From CALCTE01 sp045627885 (GTDB taxonomy: Bacteria; Bacillota; Clostridia; Oscillospirales; CAG-272): a DNA stretch of 22,571 bases. The translations under genes and the position numbers were made by a program. The stretch spans positions 1 to 22,571 of the forward strand of contig JAZQOM010000005.1 of assembly GCA_045627885.1 (NCBI GenBank), in the 5' to 3' direction. The notes beneath the pieces are model-generated. The model searched no databases. It was not told where the DNA came from and worked only from the letters and a program-made list of their open reading frames with translations. Positions within the stretch are counted from its first letter, which is position 1. Each line of letters opens with the position of its first letter. Positions 8,451 to 15,349 of this stretch are shown in pieces.

Positions 8451-9071
8451 CTATATTTTCAGAGCCTGAATGCCTTTCTCTGTAATTAAAACATCTACCG
8501 CGCAGTCATATCTGCCTCTCGGGAGCTTGTCGGCTATGCAACTGCTGTAGATAAGACCTATCTGAGCGCCGGAAAAGCGATTTAAGAATCTGTCGTAATA
8601 TCCTTTTCCGTAGCCTATACGGTATCCGGATTTGTCAAATACGACTGCGGGAATAATACAGATTGAAAGTGATTCGTCGCAGTCAAACACGGGAAGCGAT
8701 GCTTTGGGCTCAAGAATGTTCATATCCGTCATCTCGAGGTCGTCAATTCCGGTGATGTAGTGAAAGTTCATCGTAAAGTTTTCACTGTTGCAGCGGGGAA
8801 GAGCAACTCTCTTGCCGTCCTTCAGAGCCGCCTCTATTATAGCGTGCGTGCCGAGCTCAATGTCGCTCGAATAATAGCAGAGTATCGTATTTGCGTGTCT
8901 GTACGATACGGAGTTAAGAAATTTTGCCGTTATCTTTTCGTCTAACGATTCTTTGAGTTCTTGCGGCATTTGAGAGCGAAGAGTGAGATATTTTTGACGG
9001 ATTTCGTTTTTAAGTTCCCTTATGTTAGGAATATAGGAGTTTTCTTTGATTATGTTTGAATTTTCTGACAT
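8451..9071 (-). CDS. 5-formyltetrahydrofolate cyclo-ligase
   Basis: 206 residues from the chosen start. The enzyme uses ATP to turn 5-formyl-THF into 5,10-methenyl-THF, recovering a storage folate in the cytoplasm. The hallmark motif YGKGYYDRFL, in the context GYRIGYGKGYYDRFL, is intact, as are the N-terminal KNEIRQKYLTLR basic segment and the ALPRC block. An upstream in-frame TTG at 9092 overlaps the previous stop codon. I prefer ATG 9071 because AAAGGAAGG lies six bases in front of it, and that sequence would otherwise be inside the coding region. The gene belongs to the long minus-strand operon. The family is often called YgfA, FthC or MTHFS. Confidence 0.92.
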   Translation of the reverse strand: MSENSNIIKENSYIPNIRELKNEIRQKYLTLRSQMPQELKESLDEKITAKFLNSVSYRHANTILCYYSSDIELGTHAIIEAALKDGKRVALPRCNSENFTMNFHYITGIDDLEMTDMNILEPKASLPVFDCDESLSICIIPAVVFDKSGYRIGYGKGYYDRFLNRFSGAQIGLIYSSCIADKLPRGRYDCAVDVLITEKGIQALKI

Positions 9072-9088
9072 AAAGTACCTTCCTTTCG

Positions 9089-10399
9089 TCAATGATGTCT
9101 CTTGCGCTTTTTGAGGCGCAAACCGGATTTTGATTTATTCTTTGCTGTTAAGGTGATTATCGCGTATATCGTTATGAGTATAACAAATGTGGATATGCTT
9201 ACCTTGAACCATGTTGTCGCAACGGCTCTGTCGATACAGTCAAGATAAAAAAGAGTGTTGCTTCTTTCTATATCCGATGCGGTCAAAAGCACAGCTTTGG
9301 CAATAACTGCGTCGTTGTAGATAAGAGATACTTCACCGACTGCCGTGCCTTTTTTAACGGGAGCATCGAGATGGTCGGCTTTGATGTTGAATTCTTTTTT
9401 GATATCTGTGCTTTTGTCTATATCGGTGGGTAGCAGAAGCTCGATATCCTTGTCGGGATAAAGCAGAACATGGTCGGTTTGTATCGAAAGCTTAACGGGA
9501 AGCTCGTAGCTCACCTCGCTTGCTTTCATAACCGTAACATAGTCGTAACTGCCGAATGCCCATTTCAACAGACTTTTTGCGTCCTTGTACGAATAGATTA
9601 CACCGCTTTTTGTCCTTATCGAATTCATTACAACGCAGATAATCGGAATCCCTTTTTCCGTCGCAAGCGTTATGAGATTGTAACCTGCCTGCTCTGTGTT
9701 GCCGGAAGACATTCCCTTTGCGTTCTTATAATAATACGATGAATTTGCCGAAAGAATGAGGTTTTTATTGTAAATAGTTCTTTGCTTTGAAATATTGGTT
9801 GCCGGTATAGTATAGGACAGCGAAGAAGTTATGGCGACAAGCTCCGAATTAAGAGCAGCGTATTTTGCTATGATTGCCATATCATAGGCAGTCGTATACA
9901 TTTCGGAGTTGTGTGTTCCGGTGGGATTTTTGAACACCGTGTTATATGCGCCGAGCTCTTTAGCTTTTGCATTCATAAGATTAACAAAATTATCGACATT
10001 TCCCGCGATATGCTCGGCGAGAACCGTTGCCGCATCGTTTGCATTGTTGACGAGCATCATATATAACAGAGAACGAATGCTTATATATTCTCCGTCCTTC
10101 AATGAGTCGGAAAATCTTTTTATAGCTTCACCGTCAACCGCAACCTCTGCATCAAGGTCAACGGCTTTGTCAAATACGATTATAGCCGTCATAAGTTTTA
10201 CAGCGGCGGCGGGATATACCTTGACATCGCTGTTTTTTTCAAAAATTACTTCATCGGTATTGACATTTATGAGAATTGCGGCTCCTGAGTTGAGCTCCGG
10301 AGCTCCGTCGGCACTCGGCACTGCCGCGAAAACCGGCACGGAAACTGCACATATCAGAATCGCCGCGACTATAATAACGGCGATATTTCGTTTTATCAT
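9089..10399 (-). CDS. D-alanyl-D-alanine carboxypeptidase (DacA/DacF)-like protein lacking all three catalytic motifs; probable pseudoenzyme
   Basis: 436 residues. A signal peptide (1-26, ending VFAA) is followed by an S11 peptidase fold, a C-terminal beta domain, a membrane helix near 400-421 and a Lys/Arg-rich tail. The fold is recognisable from FEKNSDVKVYPAA, NDAATVLAEHIAG, FKNPTGTHN and AGYNLITLA. The three penicillin-binding motifs are altered: SxxK reads AAVK (Ala65 for the nucleophilic Ser, Lys68 kept), SxN reads NAN (Asn119 for Ser), and KTG aligns with SSG (231-233). I checked all three against the nucleotides; the frame is intact. The family trims the terminal D-Ala of peptidoglycan stem peptides; this member cannot do so by the known mechanism. 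A binding or scaffolding role is inference. The start is supported by GAAAGG nine bases upstream. Confidence 0.9.
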   Translation of the reverse strand: MIKRNIAVIIVAAILICAVSVPVFAAVPSADGAPELNSGAAILINVNTDEVIFEKNSDVKVYPAAAVKLMTAIIVFDKAVDLDAEVAVDGEAIKRFSDSLKDGEYISIRSLLYMMLVNNANDAATVLAEHIAGNVDNFVNLMNAKAKELGAYNTVFKNPTGTHNSEMYTTAYDMAIIAKYAALNSELVAITSSLSYTIPATNISKQRTIYNKNLILSANSSYYYKNAKGMSSGNTEQAGYNLITLATEKGIPIICVVMNSIRTKSGVIYSYKDAKSLLKWAFGSYDYVTVMKASEVSYELPVKLSIQTDHVLLYPDKDIELLLPTDIDKSTDIKKEFNIKADHLDAPVKKGTAVGEVSLIYNDAVIAKAVLLTASDIERSNTLFYLDCIDRAVATTWFKVSISTFVILITIYAIITLTAKNKSKSGLRLKKRKRHH

Positions 10400-10415
10400 A
10401 GTCTGCGACCTTTCT

Positions 10416-11459
10416 TTATCTTATATATCCGCCAAACAGCAGTCTTCCGTCACTGTCGTAGAATACAGCGGATTGTCCCGGTGTTACGGCACGGAATCTG
10501 TCTTTTGCGGTAACTGAGCATACGCCGTCGGAAAAATCCACACTGCATTCGGCGGGCTTTGCGGCATATCTTATCTTTACGAAAACTCTTTCATTTTTCA
10601 GCGCTTCTTCCGAAGCAGCAGAAACAAAGTTCAGCCTGTCTGCCGTAAATGTTTTTTTGTATATTCCTTCTTCATAATCGACTGTCACTACATTATTCTC
10701 ACTGTCAAGCTTTGTAACAAAAACACTTCTGTCCATCGCAAGACCGAGACCTCTGCGCTGACCGACGGTATAATGAGTGATGCTTTCGCTTTTTCCCAAA
10801 ATGCGTCCGTCCGCATGAACAAATGTGCCGCTTTCAAGTCCCACGCCGTAGCTTTCGAGAAGCTTTGCATAATTTCCGTCCGGAACAAAGCATATATCGA
10901 GACTGTCCTTTTTGTCTGCCGAGGAAAGCCCTGCCTTTGACGATGAGCTTCGGACATTGCTTTTATCTATATCGGCAAGCGGGAAGATTAGCTTTGAAAG
11001 CATATCCTGCGTAAGCCGCCAAAGCATATAGCTTTGGTCTTTTTTGTTGTCTTTTGCAGTAAACAGTTCAAATCTTCCGCTTTGATTGTTAAAACAGATT
11101 CGCGCATAGTGACCTGTTGCGACCTTATCAAATCCGTTTGTCGCCGCGTAATCGACAAGGGCTTTGATTTTGACTAATCTGTTGCATACGACACACGGAT
11201 TTGGTGTTCTTCCGAGAGCGTATTCATTTACAAAATCCGATATGACGGTTTCTTCAAACTCTTTTCTTTTATCAATTAAGACAAAGTCCGCTCCGACTTC
11301 CGCGGCGGTTTTTTTTGCCGACGAAGAATCGGAATTTGAGTTGTTCATAATAAGAAAAGCGGCGGTAACATCATATCCATCGGCTTTGAGCAAAGATAGC
11401 GTATACGCGCTGTCTACACCGCCCGAAACGCCTACAAGAACTTTAAGCTTTTGTTCCAT
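10416..11459 (-). CDS. mnmA: tRNA-specific 2-thiouridylase MnmA
   Basis: 347 residues, slightly short for MnmA (about 360) because the segment after the first strand is compressed. It shows the PP-loop VSGGVDSAYT (SGGVDS at 12-17), GRTPNPC with catalytic Cys89, VATGHYARI, KKDQSYMLWRL, the second catalytic Cys190 in SLDICF, and HYTVGQRRGLG in the C-terminal domain. The enzyme adenylates U34 of Lys, Glu and Gln tRNAs and replaces O2 with sulfur, taking a persulfide from a cysteine desulfurase; such a gene is six positions downstream in the same operon. The start lies 16 bases inside the 3' end of rnhA, which implies coupled translation. The ribosome site is weak (AGAGAA). Confidence 0.93.
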   Translation of the reverse strand: MEQKLKVLVGVSGGVDSAYTLSLLKADGYDVTAAFLIMNNSNSDSSSAKKTAAEVGADFVLIDKRKEFEETVISDFVNEYALGRTPNPCVVCNRLVKIKALVDYAATNGFDKVATGHYARICFNNQSGRFELFTAKDNKKDQSYMLWRLTQDMLSKLIFPLADIDKSNVRSSSSKAGLSSADKKDSLDICFVPDGNYAKLLESYGVGLESGTFVHADGRILGKSESITHYTVGQRRGLGLAMDRSVFVTKLDSENNVVTVDYEEGIYKKTFTADRLNFVSAASEEALKNERVFVKIRYAAKPAECSVDFSDGVCSVTAKDRFRAVTPGQSAVFYDSDGRLLFGGYIR

Positions 11460-11904
11460 TCTGATTTTCTCTGAACTTTTCTATTGCGCCGACGGCAAGC
11501 CTGTCGCAGCGTTCATTTTGCGGATGACCGTTATGTCCTTTTACCCATACGATTTTCACATCGTGGCGAGAAAGCTGTAACAGCATCCTTTCCCATAAAT
11601 CAACATTCAGTGCCGGCTTTTTATCTGCTTTTTTCCATGAATTCTGTTTCCAAGAATTCACCCAGCCCTTTGTTATAGAATCGCAAAGATACTTCGAATC
11701 ACTGTAAAGCGTTACGGCACAGGCTTCTTTTAATGCCTCAAGAGCAAGAATAGCCGCCAAAAGCTCCATACGGTTATTTGTCGTATCGGGGTATGCAAGA
11801 GCGATTTCGCGCTCTTTGCCCTCATACTCGAGTATTGCACCGAGACCGCCGATACCCGGATTGCCGCTGCAAGCTCCGTCCGTATATACATTTACGCTTT
11901 TCAT
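11443..11904 (-). CDS. rnhA: Ribonuclease HI
   Basis: 153 residues, normal for bacterial RNase HI. The enzyme cuts RNA in RNA-DNA hybrids using two metal ions. All catalytic residues are visible: Asp9 in YTDGACSGNPG, Glu47 in NNRMELLAA, Asp69 in LYSDSKYL, His124 in VKGHNGHPQN and Asp134 in CDRLA. The basic protrusion region with several Trp and Lys (WVNSWKQNSWKKADKK) is present. The ATG overlaps the gpsA stop (TAATG), and its own GGAGC lies eight bases upstream. The end overlaps the start of mnmA. It is the second gene of the long minus-strand operon. Confidence 0.96.
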   Translation of the reverse strand: MKSVNVYTDGACSGNPGIGGLGAILEYEGKEREIALAYPDTTNNRMELLAAILALEALKEACAVTLYSDSKYLCDSITKGWVNSWKQNSWKKADKKPALNVDLWERMLLQLSRHDVKIVWVKGHNGHPQNERCDRLAVGAIEKFRENQNGTKA

Positions 11905-12893
11905 TATATAAGCTCCGATTTTTTCGGTCTTTTCATCAGTTCTTCAATAGCGAAGACGGGGGAGATGCCGTCGTTGAAAATTCTGTGGCATTCGTTTATA
12001 ATCGGCATTTCGACATTGTATCGCTTTGAGAGATTATACGCTACATCAAGAGCGTAGAAGCCCTCAACCGTTCCGACTTTTGCTATTGCTTCTTTTGCGG
12101 GAACGCCTGTGCCTATAAGATATCCCGCCTTGTGATTTCTCGAAAGCTCGCTGCAACAGGTAACTATAAGGTCGCCCATTCCGGCAAGTCCCATAAATGT
12201 TTCGGCTTTTCCGCCGAGAGCAATACCGAGCCTTGTAATTTCGGCAAGACCTCTTGTAATGAGAGCCGCCTTGGTATTGTCGCCGAGACCTACTCCGTCG
12301 CAGATTCCGGCGCAGAGAGCGATGATATTCTTCAAAGCTCCGCCGAGTTCGACGCCGATAACATCTGTGTTTGTATATACTCTCATATATGGCGACATAA
12401 GAATATCCTGTGCTGCCTTTGCACATTCTTCCGAAGCGGACGCAGCTACTATCGAAGTCGGAATTTTTCTCGCAACCTCTTCTGCGTGAGTCGGCCCGCT
12501 GATAGCCACAATATTTTTGTGGCAAAGAGCTTCCGCAATTATTTGGGTAAATCTTTTGCCGGTTTTCGGCTCAAGACCTTTTCCCGCGTTTATTATCAGC
12601 ATGTCGTCGGTAATATACGGCTTTATCAACTCACAAACGCTGTTTATCGCAAACGAGGGTACCGCAAAAATCACAACATCAGAATCAATAACACAGTGTA
12701 TATCGGTCGTAAAGTTTACGGAATCAGGTATAATAACGCCGGGAAGAAGCTTCTTATGCTCATGGTATTTATTAAGCTCTGCAATTTCTTCGGGAAAAGC
12801 AGACCACATACTGACATTATTTCCGTTGTTATTCAGAAGTATGCCTATTGCAATTCCCCAACTGCCTGTACCGAGTATGCTAATCTTACTCAA
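11904..12893 (-). CDS. gpsA: Glycerol-3-phosphate dehydrogenase [NAD(P)+]
   Basis: 329 residues from the chosen start, the normal length. It reduces dihydroxyacetone phosphate to sn-glycerol-3-phosphate for phospholipid synthesis. The Rossmann motif ILGTGSWGIAIG is at the N-terminus. Further blocks are SGPTHAEEVA, the catalytic-lysine region GGALKNIIALCAGICDG, TRGLAEITRLG and GMGDLIVTC-CSELSRNHKAG. An ATG at 12929 is in frame but lies upstream of the -10 element, so it is not transcribed from the visible promoter. The TTG at 12893 sits a few bases after GAGAGGTGA and gives the canonical N-terminus. It is the first gene of the twelve-gene operon; the divergent neighbour is the PfkB-like gene. 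Confidence 0.94.
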   Translation of the reverse strand: MSKISILGTGSWGIAIGILLNNNGNNVSMWSAFPEEIAELNKYHEHKKLLPGVIIPDSVNFTTDIHCVIDSDVVIFAVPSFAINSVCELIKPYITDDMLIINAGKGLEPKTGKRFTQIIAEALCHKNIVAISGPTHAEEVARKIPTSIVAASASEECAKAAQDILMSPYMRVYTNTDVIGVELGGALKNIIALCAGICDGVGLGDNTKAALITRGLAEITRLGIALGGKAETFMGLAGMGDLIVTCCSELSRNHKAGYLIGTGVPAKEAIAKVGTVEGFYALDVAYNLSKRYNVEMPIINECHRIFNDGISPVFAIEELMKRPKKSELI

Positions 12894-12919
12894 TGCCGTC
12901 ACCTCTCTATAATCAATAT

Positions 12920-12948
12920 ATTTTACCATATATATCAGAGAATTTCAA
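12920..12948 (-). promoter_or_regulatory. Sigma-A promoter of the gpsA-cinA operon
   Basis: On the minus strand: TTGAAA (-35, 12943-12948), a 17-base spacer, then TAAAAT (-10, 12920-12925) preceded by TGG, which is an extended -10. The predicted transcript starts near 12913, about 20 bases before the TTG start of gpsA. It is the only clear promoter I see for the twelve genes down to cinA. Confidence 0.75.
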
Positions 12949-12989
12949 TATTTTTGTATGTAAATCTACAAATATTATAAAATTAATAT

Positions 12990-13018
12990 TTGACGAACAG
13001 AAAAATAAGTTGTATAAT
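12990..13018 (+). promoter_or_regulatory. Sigma-A promoter of the PfkB-like gene
   Basis: TTGACG (12990-12995), a 17-base spacer, and a perfect TATAAT (13013-13018). The predicted transcript starts near 13025, and GGAGGG at 13039-13044 precedes the ATG at 13050. The promoter lies over an in-frame upstream TTG, which argues against the longer reading frame. Confidence 0.85.
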
Positions 13019-13049
13019 TATGTCAATAAAGGATGTTCGGAGGGAAAAT

Positions 13050-13970
13050 ATGAAGCACTCGGTATTGACTGTCGGCGATGTATGTATGAAAACTTCATAC
13101 GGTATTTCCGCCCCGCGCCTTCACGGAAAAGTTGAAGCCGGAGAATTCCGCATAGAACCGTCAGGCTCCGCAATTATATGCTCTTGCCTTGTAACAAGAC
13201 TCGGCGGCGAAGGAGTAATATGCGGAAAAGCCGGAGGCGACTTTTGCGGTAACAAACTCCGTCAGTATTGTGAAGCCGAAGAAATCAATTCCAGATTTCT
13301 TTTTGTAAACAACGAGGTTTCGACCTGTTTTGTTACCGAATTCGACAAAGGCGAATCTTGTGTATGCTATAACGGAGCTAAATACACAATAACTTCCGAT
13401 GAAATTGAAAAAGCTATGATAAGCTATCCCGATGTTGCGATAGTCGATATGAATATGTCTGCGGAAATTTGCGAAAACGCCTTTAATTTTGCCGCAAAGT
13501 ATAAAGTAAAAGCTATTGCATCATTTTCCGCTCTTGACTATTGCTTTGACTTTCACTACATCAACGGGTGCGAAATAATAATCATTGACGCCGAAAGTGC
13601 GCGGACTATGACGGGCATTGAGCCGAGAACTCCCGATATGTGCGTAAAAGCTTGCCTCAATGTGTATACGGCGTACTCGCCGAAATATGTTATTCTCAGA
13701 CTCGGCGAAAGGGGAGCTCTTTCGTACGACGGAAAGCACTGTGAGTTTTATCCCGGAATAGACAGCTCGGAAAAATTCAAAACAATTTCCGACGACGCGT
13801 TTATTGCATCCCTTGCTCTTGATTACGCAAAGAACGATAATATAGCTCATGCTTGTAACGCGGCTAATATAGTCAGCGCTCTTACCGAGATAAGATGCGA
13901 CTCCGTTTTCAAATTGCCCACTGCAGCCGAAGTTAATGAATTTGTTAAGATAAGAGAGCTTAAAATATAA
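13050..13970 (+). CDS. PfkB/ribokinase-family protein with degenerate active site
   Basis: 306 residues, a normal PfkB length. Family features are the VGDVCMK start, RLGGEGVICGKAGGD, a TSDEIEKA lid-like region, and ILRLGERGALSYD. The family phosphorylates sugars or nucleosides. Two normally fixed motifs are altered. DTTGAGDAF reads FKTISDDAF (243-251), so the GAG anion hole is Ile246-Ser247-Asp248, while the catalytic-base Asp249 remains. The N-terminal GG-x-x-x-N motif reads SGSAII, without the Asn. I verified the first of these against the nucleotides. Cysteines are unusually frequent for a cytoplasmic kinase. Substrate cannot be assigned, and activity is doubtful. The start at 13050 is chosen because of GGAGGG six bases upstream. 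It is monocistronic, with its own promoter and terminator. Confidence 0.82.
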   Translation: MKHSVLTVGDVCMKTSYGISAPRLHGKVEAGEFRIEPSGSAIICSCLVTRLGGEGVICGKAGGDFCGNKLRQYCEAEEINSRFLFVNNEVSTCFVTEFDKGESCVCYNGAKYTITSDEIEKAMISYPDVAIVDMNMSAEICENAFNFAAKYKVKAIASFSALDYCFDFHYINGCEIIIIDAESARTMTGIEPRTPDMCVKACLNVYTAYSPKYVILRLGERGALSYDGKHCEFYPGIDSSEKFKTISDDAFIASLALDYAKNDNIAHACNAANIVSALTEIRCDSVFKLPTAAEVNEFVKIRELKI

Positions 13971-13975
13971 TGAAC

Positions 13976-14027
13976 AAGGCGGACTGTTGTGAAGTGTTCT
14001 GAAGTTCACTCGTCAACAGTACGCCTT
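13976..14027 (+). terminator. Probable intrinsic terminator of the PfkB-like gene
   Basis: A long stem: AAGGCG (13976-13981) pairs with CGCCTT (14022-14027), and ACTGTTG (13983-13989) pairs with CAACAGT (14014-14020), interrupted by one G-A mismatch. The apical part can form a further small hairpin. The T-rich run ATTATTTTG follows. It begins only six bases after the stop codon. Confidence 0.65.
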
Positions 14028-14051
14028 ATTATTTTGTAAAAAAGCATAAAA

Positions 14052-14081
14052 AAACCGCAAGAGAAATTTCTCTTGCGGTTT
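14052..14081. terminator. Terminator of the lipoprotein gene, likely bidirectional
   Basis: A perfect 15-bp inverted repeat, AAACCGCAAGAGAAA and its complement, with essentially no unpaired loop bases. An A-rich run lies on the left and TGGTTTT on the right. It is 13 bases past the lipoprotein stop on the minus strand and can also back up the PfkB terminator. Confidence 0.85.
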
Positions 14082-14094
14082 GGTTTTATAAAGC

Positions 14095-15231
14095 TTATTC
14101 TTCGGTGTAATAGTTACCGCCGGAGATATAGCAGCTTTCGTCTGTGGAGTACTTGCAGTGAGCAACATCCCAAGATGCGGGTCTCGATGCGGCAAGCGGT
14201 ACACCGTCAATGCCGACTACAAGTCTTCCGAGTGTATCATCATCGCCTTCGTCGGGATTGTTCTCATCTGCATAAGCGTTGTTCTCGCAAATTCTGAATA
14301 CACCGTTTTCGGGAATACCTTCAGCAGGAATCTTACTGTCGTTGAAGCAGCATTCCCATTTTGAAGCATAGAGGTTGCCGTTCTTATCGAACTGCGGGTC
14401 AAGCGGTATGGGCTCGTCTTTTGTGCTGTACTGCCAGCTTCCGCTTATACCGGGTGTGGGGTTGGACTTGTCGCATACAAAGATGTGAGTCGACCATTCA
14501 CCGGGATTTGCAAGTGTGCGGTCAATGATTGCAACAGGCTTTGAGAATTCGAATATAATTGCGCCCTTTACGGGGTCTTCGCAATATGCGCGCATAAGAA
14601 TTGTGGGCATTTCGGGAGCTTCAATCTCATCGCTTGTATACTTCATGGCAGCAACGGGATTTGAACCGTCAACGGGTCTGTATGCGGCATAAAGTCCTGC
14701 GCCTTCGTTGTCGCAGAGAACATTGTCAAGAGCGGCATCGTGGTCGGTATCAATAGTTTCCTCGAAGCAGATATAGCCGTCTTCGGGAATCTTGGATTCA
14801 AACTTAATATCAAAAGTCATACCGAAAAGCTCGGGTACTGCAATCTCCGAACCGGTACGGTCTATAATGCCGGGGTCGAGAATCTTATAGCTCTTTGCTT
14901 TGACTTTTGATCCGAAGATAGTGCTTGAAGCGTAAATAAACTGTGTGGGGTCGCCGAGAGGTGAGTAAACGCGAAGGCTGAATTTAACACGAACGGTTTT
15001 ATCATCAACTCTGTAAGCGGCTGCTATTTTAGGGTTGTAGTAATAGTTGTTTTCGTCGTCGCTTGTGTCTTCAATATTCTTGTCTACGGGCTGGTCGGTT
15101 GTTTCGCCGTTGTCATCGTCTTTCTTTCCGTCGTTTTTTCCCTTAGAATTGTCATCTTTGGCACCGCATGATACGGCAAACGCGGAAACAACCATAACAA
15201 GAGCAAGTAAAAGTGCAAGTTTCTTAATCAT
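14095..15231 (-). CDS. Putative surface lipoprotein with two Ig-like repeats
   Basis: 378 residues. A type II signal peptide ends in the lipobox AVSC, with Cys22 as the predicted lipidated residue. A flexible Asp/Lys/Gly-rich linker (24-62) follows. The rest looks like two related beta domains. One starts near 66 (IAAAYRVDDKTVRVKFSLRV, then SKIPEDGYICFEE) and one near 207 (ILMRAYC...GAIIFEFSKPVAI, then SKIPAEG...GVFRICEN). The pattern resembles bacterial SbsA/Big-type Ig-like domains, but this is judged by eye. No catalytic motif or known substrate-binding family is recognised; an attachment or scaffold role is possible. The ribosome site AGGAGG is four bases from the ATG. It has its own promoter and terminator and is therefore monocistronic, although read-through from the lipid kinase gene is possible. 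Confidence 0.8.
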   Translation of the reverse strand: MIKKLALLLALVMVVSAFAVSCGAKDDNSKGKNDGKKDDDNGETTDQPVDKNIEDTSDDENNYYYNPKIAAAYRVDDKTVRVKFSLRVYSPLGDPTQFIYASSTIFGSKVKAKSYKILDPGIIDRTGSEIAVPELFGMTFDIKFESKIPEDGYICFEETIDTDHDAALDNVLCDNEGAGLYAAYRPVDGSNPVAAMKYTSDEIEAPEMPTILMRAYCEDPVKGAIIFEFSKPVAIIDRTLANPGEWSTHIFVCDKSNPTPGISGSWQYSTKDEPIPLDPQFDKNGNLYASKWECCFNDSKIPAEGIPENGVFRICENNAYADENNPDEGDDDTLGRLVVGIDGVPLAASRPASWDVAHCKYSTDESCYISGGNYYTEE

Positions 15232-15278
15232 AGTTCCTCCTAAAGTATTCTTGTTTTTTAGATATTGCTATCGGTACT

Positions 15279-15306
15279 ATTCTATCACAAATGAGCGGAT
15301 TTGCAA
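15279..15306 (-). promoter_or_regulatory. Sigma-A promoter of the lipoprotein gene
   Basis: On the minus strand: TTGCAA (15301-15306), a 16-base spacer, and TAGAAT (15279-15284) preceded by TGA (extended -10). The transcript should start near 15272, giving a leader of about 40 bases that ends in a strong AGGAGG. Confidence 0.75.
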
Positions 15307-15329
15307 TAGTTTTTTTCCCGATAAATCAA

Positions 15330-15345
15330 AAATTGTGCACAATTT
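15330..15345. promoter_or_regulatory. 16-bp perfect palindrome upstream of the lipoprotein promoter
   Basis: AAATTGTGCACAATTT is a perfect 16-bp inverted repeat without spacer. It lies four bases past the lipid-kinase stop codon and is centred about 65 bases upstream of the predicted lipoprotein transcript start. The symmetry and position fit a dimeric regulator site. It lacks a GC-rich stem plus T-run, so a terminator is less likely. No regulator can be named. Confidence 0.45.
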
Positions 15346-15349
15346 ACAA

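Noticed and set aside
9072..9092. A longer 5-formyl-THF cyclo-ligase start at TTG 9092
   Set aside because: The extra codons contain the AAAGGAAGG ribosome site for ATG 9071.
12894..12929. A longer gpsA start at ATG 12929
   Set aside because: The ATG lies upstream of the predicted -10, and the TTG at 12893 follows a good ribosome site and gives the canonical N-terminus.
12132..12980. A 282-codon open frame on the plus strand, opposite gpsA
   Set aside because: It is antisense to a clear gpsA, its product is rich in Ser/Arg/Tyr/Asn/Cys without family motifs, and no ribosome site or promoter fits. A shadow frame.
12990..13049. A 20-codon N-terminal extension of the PfkB-like gene from a TTG
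   Set aside because: It overlaps the -35 and -10 elements, and a strong GGAGGG lies before the internal ATG at 13050.
13976..14081. Two adjacent inverted repeats as ends of a small mobile element
   Set aside because: The arms differ in sequence, each is followed by a T- or A-rich run, and their positions after two convergent genes fit terminators.
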